Positions 35,951-47,100 of a stretch of 64,000 nucleotides of DNA are shown here, in pieces. The notes below the pieces were generated by a model. The model worked only from the letters and a program-made list of their open reading frames with translations. It was not told the DNA's origin and did no database searches. Numbering within the stretch: position 1 is the stretch's first letter; every line of letters starts with the position of its first letter. The position numbers and the translations under genes are program-made. The stretch comes from Tulasnella sp. 424 (taxonomy: Eukaryota; Basidiomycota; Agaricomycetes; Cantharellales; Tulasnellaceae): contig WSUB01000055.1 in NCBI GenBank assembly GCA_019633425.1, positions 124,001 to 188,000 of the forward strand. The letters run 5' to 3'.

Positions 35951-38275
35951 TCACAATCTCTGCCCTGAGCCGTAGTCGAATACACTTATGTGAAACGAAA
36001 CGTCAGATATGTCAACTTCGAGAATAATCGGTAACCATGCTCACGTATTGCATCCCGGCGCCCGACACTGGTGAGAGTCGAAGGACGAACATCAGCAAGT
36101 GTAACAGACGACTTCCATGGATCCGACCAAAGCGTACCGTCATCGTGTTGCAGCCCATCGTTCGTTCAACTAAAGTCTGGCAGCCCTACAACACCACCGC
36201 GTTTAGGAAGGCTGAGGACGTTTCGAAACCCACACACAACTCACAGGACACCGCTGCCAGCTGCGTTCGGTCGCTAACTTTTGGAGCTCCTTTGTTCCGT
36301 CACACGAGTGGTCTTCCGTATTCAATGACTCGACAGACTGTTGACATTCCCTGCACCACATGTTCCTGCATGTGGGAACGGGGCAGGTGATTATCGGAGT
36401 CGCTTGATGGTCGCTTCGGTCTACGTGCATGGAAGCTTTGCACCTAGGTGTCCACGCCATCATGAAACGAGCTGTAGTTTGCATCAATAGGTGAGATACT
36501 TACTTTCGGCATTCGATAAGTATCGAGTGGCTAGCAAGCTCAAATTCGATCCACCTTTCGTACTCTTCTTCCGACAGTCCTAACGTATGAACGTTCTGTT
36601 GGGTCACCACTGTCGAGTCCAGTGATCAGTCTAAGCTGAAAATAACCACACCCGACTCCGCATAGCCCTACCTCCACCTTGATATGTGCCCCCCCTCGTT
36701 TGCCTGGTCGAGCAGGTGGGGCAGAGCACGGGGAATCTCATTCCCTCCAACGTCGTCCTCACATGAGTGCTGAGGCAGTCTCGACAAAAGTCGTGACTGC
36801 ACCCGGAAACGATGGCCACCGTATCTTCGAGGTACGTTTCCATGCAAATTCCGCATTCGAAGGTCTGTTGAGCCGTCCCCAGCAGCTGAGAGTACTGAGC
36901 CTGAAGGAATCGATCTTCCTCGAGGAACTGCTCCTGGAGTTTCAAGGCCAAGGCCACGTCGTCCTTGAATTGACCACTTTTAGGGGGAGGGCTGGTGGTG
37001 GTGATTTGGACCTCTGCTCCATGCTTTTCGGGAGGGCGAGCCACGAGCGACCTGGAGCGCCTGTCTCCGTGGTGGTCGTTGCTGGCAAAAATCTCAAATC
37101 CGTTAGAAAGATCGTCGTCGTACTCGATCTCTTCATCTATTTCCATCGCCCTTTCCTTTCCTTTGGATGACGAGAAAGTTGAGAAGGACCTGGTTTCAGA
37201 CTCCCTTCGCGCCTCGGCTTCCTTGACCTTCCTCAACTCCGCTCTGACCTCAACCAGTTCGTTCTCCACGCGCGTTCTCTCTTCCCGTTCTCTGTTGTAT
37301 TTCTCCTGGAGCTCTTCCATGCTCGCCTTCAACCCGTCAAGTTCCGCTTTGAGTTCCAGCGAACGGATCGACGTTTGGAAGAGCTCGAGTTCGGCTTCAT
37401 GGAGCGTCATGGAATGCTCGGATTCGGAAGCGACAAGGAGGTGGGCGGAGAACTGCGAGAGGAGCTCTGTCTGCCAGTCCAGCTGAGACGGGCTGGTGAG
37501 AGTCTCATCCACTGCGAGCAGTTCCTCGAGGTAGGCTGCCGCGCCGGATGCGGTACCGAAGAATGTGAACGCGGCCCCTTCAGAGTGGCTTCCAGGCCTT
37601 GAGTGCGAGTCGAATACGACGAAGACGGTAGTCGAAGGTGTTCTTCGCACTTTGTCCGCCGGGACAGGGATTGCGAGAATTGCAAAGATCTCTGGCGGTT
37701 TCGTCAGTATCGCGGCGGCTGAGCGTTTAGCCTTCGTGCTAATCTTTTGGATTTTACTATAAACGGAATTAGACGGATGTCCCGTACAAAGCTAAATGCG
37801 TCCGCTTACCCGAGTAGCTGGGAGAAACCCTGGAGCGAAGGTGATCCGTAACGCGTTCCTCGAGAAACCAAAGCTTTCGCTAGGGATGGCAAGCTCAAAA
37901 TATCCTCGACTTCTAGATGAGCTGGAGATGACCAATAACTGCAAATTTGTATTGCGTGCTAAAATAGCGGGTGGTGTTAACGGAAAAGAGGCGCTCGAGC
38001 TAAAGCGCACCCATCCCTCAGGTGCATCTTGGAATAGGACATACCTTCATAAATTCCTCATACATCATCTGCTCTAAGAGCTGTCTTCCTGTACATCCCT
38101 GCATCTCCACCATCAAGACGTTCTTCGCAACATTTAAGCTCGCCAAACCACATGCTGAAACGCCCTTCTGAGTGTACTGCGAGGTGCCAGGATACGACTT
38201 GACTACTTTTCCTCCATCCAACAAGCTTTCTACCTCTCGCCGTGATCGGCTTCCTTTCGTGTGTGAGCGGCTCAT
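35951..38275 (-). CDS. RBR-type E3 ligase with N-terminal DUB-like domain (copy A)
   Basis: N-terminal domain: MSRSHTKGSRSRRE, a conserved Gln33 (SQY) and Cys42 in SACGLASLNVAKNVL. A FDSH motif follows, with Asp and His near residues 176 and 178, preceded by ILTKPPE. This Gln-Cys-(~134 residues)-DxH layout resembles papain-like deubiquitinases of the C76 type; the assignment is inference. Next come a coiled coil (ELEKYNRERE region), an acidic linker, RING1 (CGICMETY...CSHDFCRDCL...CPTC), IBR (CPVPTCRNMWCREC) and RING2/Rcat (CPGCQTLVERTMGCNTMTC). The catalytic Cys position (parkin Cys431 equivalent, GC in MGCNTMTC) is kept. The usual last Cys pair (FCxxC) is replaced by FDYGSG. At least six introns. 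Without the last intron the frame stops at 36041. It is a tandem paralogue of the gene at 38661-40993. Confidence 0.8.
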
Positions 38276-38660
38276 GATTCTGTTGTGCAAGGGAGGTGGT
38301 AGGGAAGAGGAGGCTGCTAATGGCAGGTCAAGTGAATTCGAAGCGCCGGAGGTAAGGATCGGAGACCGGACTTGGTCCAGAAAAGCAATTCGGAGTCCTC
38401 CCTCGAGTCTTCTGGAATTAGAGCAGTTCTTTGGTTCCAAAGGGCCGAGGCGTCATTGTCAATATATAAGTAACCTTTGTTCATTCACCACCTGGACATA
38501 TCGTATATCTGATACATATTCAAAACACATGTGACGGTTCAGGGGCTCAGCGAACGAGAGCCAACGGATAGAATCTGGGGAATATTTTCAAGGAGAAACT
38601 TCATGGTATGTATCTCGGTCGTTCGTTCAGCCATGTGTAGGAAGCATAAGTCGATGATTT

Positions 38661-40993
38661 TCATTTTCCTAGTCTTCGCCCCGTTGTGTATGAGAAGCGA
38701 CTGCGCCGAATCGTGGGATAAATACCCTAAGCTGCAGGATGCATCAAATGGATACTTACGTGTTACATTCCGAGTTTCGACACTAGAATAAATCCCAAAA
38801 CCACATCAGCACCCAAGGAAGAACGTCTTCAAATCAGCCTCTGCAAGCGTACCGTCATGACATCAGACCCTGCGCTCCATTCAACAAGGTTCCTGCAGCT
38901 CTAGATGATGGATTGCTGTTAGGGACTGTGGAGTTCGCAAAGCCTACCCCACTCACGGGACACTTCCTCCACTTCCTCTCGCGAGCTAGCTTCGTAGGGT
39001 CTCGTGACGCATCACAAGAGTGCGTATCCGCTAAAAGCGGCTTAACAGATTGGAGGCACTGCCTACACCACATATTTTGACAGAAGCGGGATGGGCATTC
39101 GACGAAGGCTCCCGATTGTTGGTCTCCCTGATCAATGTTTACAGATGCTGTACATCTGGAATGGAATTTAGTTCAACACAAGGCACTTAGAAATTAGAGT
39201 AGACGGGAAGTACATACCTTCGGCATTGAATGAGAACCGAATGACTAGCAAGCTCTAATTCAGTCCACCTCTTCATGTTCTCCTGCGTGAATTCCAACTT
39301 CAATGTAGTATCTCTGGTCACGACTAGTCGATAGAAGATTAAGTAAGAATTTTAAGGTATTCCAAGTTCTTTAGGTGCCTACCTCCTCGGCTAGGATCGG
39401 CCACAGATCGTTGGGCCTCACAGGTAGGACAAACGACGGGGAACTTCAAGTCCTTGATTTTCTGTCGGACGTGCTTTGCTAAGCATGGCCGACAGAAGGC
39501 GTGATTGCATTTTGATACCACAGCGGCCTTATCCTCCGAATGGCTCACAAAACAGAGGCCACATGTAAAGGGCCTTGCACTGGGAGACATCAGCTCGGAG
39601 AATTGCTCTTGAAGCAATCGGTCTTCCTCCATGAATTCCATCTGAAGCGCAGCGGCCATTTCAGCGTCCCTGTCGAGGCTACTTGTTATAGGAGCTGGCG
39701 CAGTTGAAGTACTAGGTTGGCTTGGCTCCGGTTCCGTGGTAGGTCCTGAGGGAGGCAAGACCTCGGTAGTAGGTGCTCCGAGCTGGTCACTCTCTCGGCC
39801 TTCATCCCCCGACCATTCTTCTTCGACATACTCGATCTCGTCGTCGTCCGGGACAACTTCCTTCTCCTTCCCCTTGGAAGAGGAAGGAACTACCGGCGAC
39901 TCTTCTGGCTTTTGCTGAGCTTCAACCGCTATGACAACGCTATTCAGTTGAGCTCGGACCAGAGCTAGCTCATCTTGCAGTCTTTGATTCTCGACTCGTT
40001 CCTTGTTGTAATTCTCTTGTACAGCTTCCATGTTGGCCTTCATGTCGTTATAGGCTGTTTTCGCTTCAATCGTTCGGAGGGATGCTTGAAAGACTTCCAT
40101 TTCCGCTTGTTGGGGTGTGAGTGGGTCGGTGTTGGAAGCCATAATAATGTGAGCGGAGTACTGGGAGAGAAGCTGGGTCTGCCACTCCATTTGAGATGAA
40201 CCGAGCAAGAGGGATCCGTCGATTGCAAAAAGCTCGGCCAAGTAAGCCGCGGCTCCAGTGTAAGTCCCGAAGAACGTAATTGCAGAACCTTGGGAGTGAC
40301 TTCCAGGTCGTGAGTGGGAGTCAAATACGGCGAAGATGGTTGACTCTGGGCTTGTACCACTCTTATCAGGAGGGACGTGGATGGCAAATACAGAGACGAT
40401 TTCAGGTGGTTTTGTCAACACGGCCGCGACCGATCGCTTGGCCTGAAAGCCTTTCTTCTGAAGATTGCTATACGTGGATATGTAATACAGTTTACATAAG
40501 TTAATCTGGTCATAAAATATAAACAACCCACCCCAGCAATCGTGACATGGCTTCATAAGACAAGGCGCCGTATTCGGTGAACACCGATTTAACCGCCCTC
40601 GAGATGGTCGGAATATCCAGGATATCCTCGACTTCCAAGTGTGAAGGAGAAGACCAATATTGGCAGATTTGAATAGCGTGCTTGGGTAATGGAATTCGGT
40701 ACGTGCTTTGCGTCAGTGGCGAGACTCTCACCATCTTCCCACTTGCACAGACCCCGACGTACCTGCATAAATTCCTCGTACATCATTTGTTCCACCAAGG
40801 CTCTCCCAACACATCCTCCCTTTTCCATGGATAACACATTCTTCACAACATTAACGCTGGCTAGACCGCACGCTGAAACGCCTTTCAGACTGTACTGCGA
40901 AGTGCCAGGATACGACTTGACCACCTTGCCTCCAGCGAGCAGGGTGTCAACATCGCGTCGCAATCGACTTCCTGTTGAATGAGAGTGACTCAT
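38661..40993 (-). CDS. RBR-type protein with N-terminal DUB-like domain (copy B, catalytic RING2 Cys lost)
   Basis: It is collinear with copy A, with the same exon junctions. N-terminal Gln33 and Cys42 (SQYSLKGVSACGLASVN), then FDSH at about 176-178. RING1 reads CGLCFVSH...CNHAFCRPCLAKH...CPTC, and IBR ends NMWCRQC...DTHSCD. RING2 reads CPSCRNLVEWSAGSDVMTC, so the residue matching the catalytic Cys (parkin Cys431) is Ser. The final zinc pair is replaced by FSYTTG. As a transfer-type E3 it should be inactive, leaving a ubiquitin-binding or regulatory role, or the DUB-like domain, as possible functions (inference). Exon ends were read from splice signals. The last exon (about 38698 to 38661) mirrors that of copy A. 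Confidence 0.8.
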
Positions 40994-41216
40994 AGCTCGT
41001 AGGTGGTGTGAGAGGAGCGGTGGTGCGGAAAGGACCCAAGTGATCCCATATTCGAGAAGCGCGGACTTAGGCTTCGGAGACGACGGTCATCTTCCCAGAA
41101 AGGGAACATCTTGGCCCTCCGGGTTTTCTCATCCTCCACGCCAAACAACCGGGACAGGAACAAACTTGCAGTTATGTAGTGAATAGCGTAAAACAGGGAT
41201 CGTGCGCGTCCAATGT

Positions 41217-43195
41217 TCATGAGCTTGGGTAGAGCGAGCTCAATTGACGCGAGATAATAAGCCGCTGTATCTGACTCGTTCCTGGAGCAAGATTAATATT
41301 AGCAAGAGATGCAGTAGGAAGTATATGAGTTACTTACCCTCGTACAGCTCGAATATTTTAGCATCTCGGTACAGCTTCTCCACTGGGTACTCTGTGTTGA
41401 ACCCTGCACCCCCAAAGACTGCACCAAGGGTTTGGGTAAGTCGAGGTTTCCAAATCCTTCTGAAGAGAACTCTTACTCTGAACCGCTTTGTCAGCGTTCT
41501 CAACGGCCGTTCTCGATGCCAAGGTCTTGGCCATTGATGCGTAGAAGGCTACAACGCAAGGAGACCCATCAGCTTCACTCATACCAGACGACTCCACGAA
41601 ACCCACTATTCTTCAGTCCAGCATCTTTCGCCCACGCAGCCTTCCACACGAGCGCGCGTGAAGCTTCAACTTGAATCGCCATGTCGGCTAGCATGAAAGC
41701 GACTGCTTGATGTTGAATGATTGGGACACCCATGGTCTAGAATATTTGCGTTGGCGAAATTGGGATGGGCGCTGTGGTGAAAATGCATACCTTTCGTTCT
41801 TGCGCGTATTTGGTCGCTTCCTCGAGAGCCCGTTGTGCTAGACCAACGGCTCCGCTAGCGACTAATGGTCTCGTTATGTCGAAGGCCTCTGAAGGGGAGA
41901 GCTTGGTCATCAGCACCAGTTGGAGCGGACAGATGGGTTTGGTGAGACGAACTCATAGCAACCTTGAACCCCTCCCCTACACTTCCCAATACGTTCTAGA
42001 TGATGGGGCACCGGTTAATAAATCTCCCTAAACCGAAGCATCAAGTTCTTTCCTCATACCTCCTCCGGAACTTCGACATCCTCGAACGTAACCATCCTCG
42101 TATCCGAACATCGCTGACCCATATTGATTTCCTTCTTCCCAACAGTTATTCCAGGAGTGTTCGCATCTACGACGAAGCCAGTCATAGAGCTATGAGGTTT
42201 GGCGTTGGGGTCAGTCTTGGCCAAGACGAAGAACCAGTTTGCGTGACCGCTGTTTGTGATCCTGAAAGAGAGAGTGTGTGTGAGCCCAATCCAACGACAG
42301 CAGACGGAAACGAGGACCGACATACCACATCTTTGAGCCATTTAGGACCCACTTGTCGCCTTTCTTTTCAGCTTTGGTTTTGATCGCTGCGACGTCTGAA
42401 CCAGCACCTGGTTCTGTCTGGCGATGCGCGGTGGGTGAGTGTCGATGCGTGCGGGTTTGTGGCTTGGTCACCGGTACTTACTACGCAATAAGCAGCCACT
42501 AGTGGTTCTTCTGTCATCCGACCAAGGTATTTCTTTTTCGTCTCTTCACTTCCGGCGACGATCACGGGTGCCTCCGCGAGGCCATTCGCTTCGATAGCTG
42601 TCTGGATTCCCGTGCATCCATACGCAAGCTCTAGAAACGGAACCAGGCATCAATGCTACAGCGACCAGACGGGAATGAGGAATATCACCTTCAGAGATGA
42701 GTGCGCATTCGAATAAGCCGAGCCCTGGTCCGCCGTACTGTCAGGGGTTGCAAGGAATGTGAGCTGCAGCTTCCGTGAAGATCGCCACAGTCCAAATTGC
42801 AACTGACCGCTTCAGGTATGTGAGTGTTCAAGAGACCGACTTCATGGGCTGCCTTGATGACTGGCCACGGGTACTCCTACGGCGGAAGTGAACAAAGTTG
42901 AACATATGGGTCGTCCAATTTGAAGGGACGACCCACCATGGTTCGATCATACTCGGCTGCGACTGGAACGATGTGCTCCCGAGCGAACTTTCGCGCCAAG
43001 TCTACGAGCGAGTATCGAGATTCAGTGAGCACTGCGATCGAGTGCGAATGCAAGAACGGTAGGACCTTGGATTCCGGCCTGCTCTTCAGTCAAGGAAAAC
43101 GACAGGCCAGGTGCCTCTGTACTCGTGGCGAGTCGTCGGACATTGATATTGCGTAGCGTGCGTGCAGAACGAGTAAAGTTTTGAAGGAGAGACAT
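41217..43195 (-). CDS. ACADM: medium-chain acyl-CoA dehydrogenase, mitochondrial
   Basis: A flavoprotein of fatty-acid beta-oxidation. The N-terminus [21 protein letters not shown] is a typical matrix targeting peptide. Conserved blocks: [28 protein letters not shown] (FAD-binding signature), [57 protein letters not shown]. The C-terminal [16 protein letters not shown] contains the MCAD-position catalytic Glu. The gene has many short introns. In the last one, GTAAGT near 41336, the spliced frame ends at TGA 41217-41219 after SLYPSS. Other acyl-CoA dehydrogenases (short/branched) are less likely, since Glu in YEG is the MCAD-type base. No break is seen. Confidence 0.9.
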
Positions 43196-44173
43196 GTCAA
43201 AAGATGTCTAGGAGAATATGCAGATGGGCGGAACTTTGGCGATTTAGTACTTTCGGGGAGGAGACATAGCCGGAGGAAAGACGCCGAAGTTACCGGCATA
43301 CGTCACTTTCACGTGTCTTACCTCCTGCAACACTGTCCACCCTCGGTAAGCGGTCAAATATCAGCTTGCTTTTGAGGCCGTGGCCTATTGAGAAGGTACC
43401 GGATCGGCTGCGAAATGGCTCAGAATGTGATTGCAAGTAGATCTCTAATGCGTTCGGCTTCCGGATTCAGCGCTCCCCTTTCGTGAAATACTTGGTCAGG
43501 TTTGGCTCCTCCCGATATCGCTTCTAGGTATTCCGATACACATACTTGAATCTTGGTGGTGACAATCAATCCCACCCCCGAAATAAGGGACAGTCGATGA
43601 GGTGCATATTCCATTGTTTCAGCTAAGCAGCTTTATCTGGCTCAGGTTTAGTCTAGCACCATTCTTCTGCGTCCTCTCTGCCTCAAGTCAATTAGGAGTT
43701 TGGAGTATATTCTCCGGGGATCTGACTCCGATCAATGCAGAAAAAGGAGCGAGGGGGGACTCAACTCGCTACGTTGATATGTGCGAGATGTCTTCCTCCG
43801 TATCCGCAGGTCCACAGCTGACTGTCAACTTCCTCCTACTTTTCCTCTTGGTATTTAATCTCCGCTCTTTATATCTCTTCGTCCTTCCGGCGGTCGACAG
43901 TCTGATAAGAGCGTAAATAGTGCGTCAAACTTTGCCGTTCTCCATGCCATCCATCAACGAAAACATGGAATCTCACCGCCCCTTTCCTTTCTGGGGTCTA
44001 AACACGTTAGTATTTTCATCCCTGAGGTCTCTCGTGGCATTAGCAGCATCCTTGCCACCTCCACTCGTCCGGCGGCATGATCTTTGTAGACTACCATGAA
44101 ATTATTATGACTATAGATTTGAAACGAGGAGGCACGCAAATATGAGAGAAAATTGCTAGTGTACACGAGGAAA
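43196..44173. other. intergenic region
   Basis: Nearly 1 kb between the dehydrogenase start and the end of the NACHT-WD40 gene. Nothing is recognised. Confidence 0.5.
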
Positions 44174-47100
44174 CTAAAAGGTCAAAAATCGAGAAACATC
44201 AATGATAGAAAAGAATTTGTCGGACGTAAAAGCAATGCTCCCATGAGAGAAGACGATTTCGGGCGCCTCTCGACTCCGACAATGAACGGGTGACCACAAC
44301 AAGCGCTTGGAATTGCAAAGTATCCAGTTGGAATCAGAGCTAAAATATGGGTGAGTGTAACTTTTTGAAGAATCGGCAGGTCTTTGGTGAGTGAGAGGAT
44401 CCCAGAATCGAACCGTGTTGTAATTTGACACCGACGCCAGAAACTTGCGATCCGGCGAAAAGACAAGGGACTCCCCGGTCGGCGTTTCATGAACGGTCAC
44501 AAGGTTGGTGAGCTGAGCTCCAGTCCGTGCATCCCACAACTGTACCGTCTCGTCGAATGACACAGATGCCAGAACCTTGCTGTCCGGCGAAAATACAATG
44601 GAAGTAACCTTGTCTCCATGGCCGGTCAGAGGATCGCACAACTGGGTCCCTGTCTGGGTATCCAATAATTGAACGGTGTCAAAGATCGCAGATGCTAGAA
44701 CCCTGCCGTCCGGCGAAAAAACAACCGATGTGATAGCGCTTCCTCGACCGTCCACAGTGTCGCCCAACTGTGCCCCAGTCCGAGCATCTCATAGTTGAGC
44801 TGTGTTCACCTGCGGCATAGATACCAGGACCCTGCCGTCCGGCGAGAAGATAATAGACGTGTCACAGTATTCGCGACCGGTCAGAGTGTCACCCAATTGC
44901 ACCCCAGTCCGAGCATCCCATAATTGAACTCTGTTGCCAGGCAACATAGCTGCCACAACCTCACCATCCAGCAGGAAGACAACGGAATGGATCCGGTCTT
45001 TACCAACGGCCATAAAATCGCCGACCTGTGTTCCAGTTCGAACATCCCACAATTGAATCTTATCGTCATCCAATACAGATGCCAGAAACTTGCCGTCCGG
45101 CGAAAGGACAATAGACGTGATGTCATATTCATGACTGGTCAGAGGGTCACACAGCTGTGCCCCAGTCTGAGTATCCCATAATTGAACCGTCTTGGCATCC
45201 GACACCGATGCCAGAACCTTGCCGTCTGGCGAGAAGACAGTGAATGTGATCTTGCCCTCATGACTGGTCAAGGGGTCACTCAACTGTGTCCCGGTCCGAG
45301 CATCCCACAATCGAACCGTGTTGGAGTCTAACACAGCTGCAAGAGTCTCGCTATCCGGTAAAAAGGCGAGAGACGTGATGAGGCGACCGGTCACAAGATC
45401 GCCCAAATGTACCGTAGTCCGAGCATCCCATAGTCGGAGTGCCTGGTAAGACAACACAGGTGCGAGAACTCTGCTATCCGGTGAGAAGAGAATCCAGGCG
45501 ATATCCTGCGTGAAACGGATGAGAGGGTCCCCTCCCGCTGGCCAAGTCCGAGCAGCCCGTAATAGTAATCTCGGCAATCTAAAGTAGCTCCAACAGCAGT
45601 TGTCCTCGTCCCCACCTTCATCCCTGTCCCCGTCCTCATCCTTGGTCTTGTCTTTTTCCTTGTCATCGTCCTGGCCCCCATCCGCGTCCACATTCACACC
45701 CACGTTGCCCACCGGCACCCCAGTCTGAGTATCCAATAAATGAACCTCCCCATTCGTCAACACAGCTGCAAGAACCCTCCCGTTGGGCGAGAATTCGACC
45801 TTCAATACAGGTTTCCTGAACGATGGATCAGCGAAGGACGTCCAGATGTTAGCTGACCAATCTTGCAGCCGCTTGCCAAGCACAATTCGTGTTGTTGCTT
45901 GATCACCATACCTTGCCCACAGCTTCGTCTCCATGGGGCAATGCGGGAGAGCTGAGGCATAGATGTGAAGGGCGCCAAACGAGATTGGCTCCAAAAACAA
46001 GACGATGAACCGCTGGGTGTCATTCCAGAGAGTAATCATGTCACCGTTGGACATCTCACGGGGCCAGTGCTGTGAACCAAGGATTAGTCGCAGCACCTTC
46101 TGCATAGTTACTTAATTCGGGATGCATACCAGAAGCCACTCATGCACTTGCTTCGCTACCGTAAGCGCCTCTTCCGTGGCACCGATCAAACCCATGACTT
46201 CGAGCCAGGCCAACAGCTTCTCTTCGCTAACCCTTGTCAGCTTGGACAGGACATCGTTAGAGCCCTCTCCATTTATCTCCGACCACTGTATCCCGGCTAT
46301 TAAATGAATAAACCAGGAGCGACAGGAATATTGAAGTCCCTTGGGCACATGACTCTCTACTGCATATTGGACCTCGGAGTTTGCCCTCGAAAGGTCGGAA
46401 AGATTGCAGATGTTTTGCCTTAGGTCACGTTCCATCACACCGAGGCTTACATTTGCGAGCCGCCGATTGCTCCGAATGAGGTCAACGAAATAATGCTGAT
46501 CCTCGCACCTTTCTCGAGCTATTAGCAGATCGCGAATGGACGTGTGCATCAGACGCAAGGGTTCGCATGGGGATGTAGGGATATGAAGAAGAGAGTTGAG
46601 GTCCGCGAGAATGTCTCTGCGAAGAAACCGCACGTTGTCTTCTTGTCCCTTGAAGATCTCGTGGTCGGCGTGTAGGAACGTGATGACCTCGAGCGACACA
46701 GGATAAGGCGCTACCACGAGTGTTTCTAGTACCCACGATAGCAGCTGCTTGCGCATCGAGTTTCTTTTGAATGCCTTCGAAAGAATTTGGTTGTACAAAT
46801 AATCGAGTTCTCCCCACTTTGACGAGTGCTGCAGCAATTCCCGCAGTCGATGGTCAGGGGACGCATCACCGACGTATGTGACCGCGGTACGAGCCCATTG
46901 GAACAGACCCTGGGACATCTCGACCAGGCGTTTAACATCGCTCGACGAAGGCCAGGTCTCGGGAAGATCATGGTCCTCTCGGATTTGCGCGCAGGCATGA
47001 CGGATAAACCGGGTGATATCCTCGAACACGTGAGATACCGAGTCAAGATCTTCTGCATGCCACTTCCTTGGTTCAAGCGCGACGAGAAGCGGTGCTTCGG

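Noticed and set aside
36679..37486. Long plus-strand open frames across the RBR copy A linker
   Set aside because: They are antisense shadows of a Ser/Glu-rich coding region and show no domain; the minus-strand frame carries the RING motifs.
46112..46140. Stop codon between the NACHT and WD40 parts as a gene border
   Set aside because: A GTATGC...CAG intron spans it and the parts form the standard NACHT-WD40 order.
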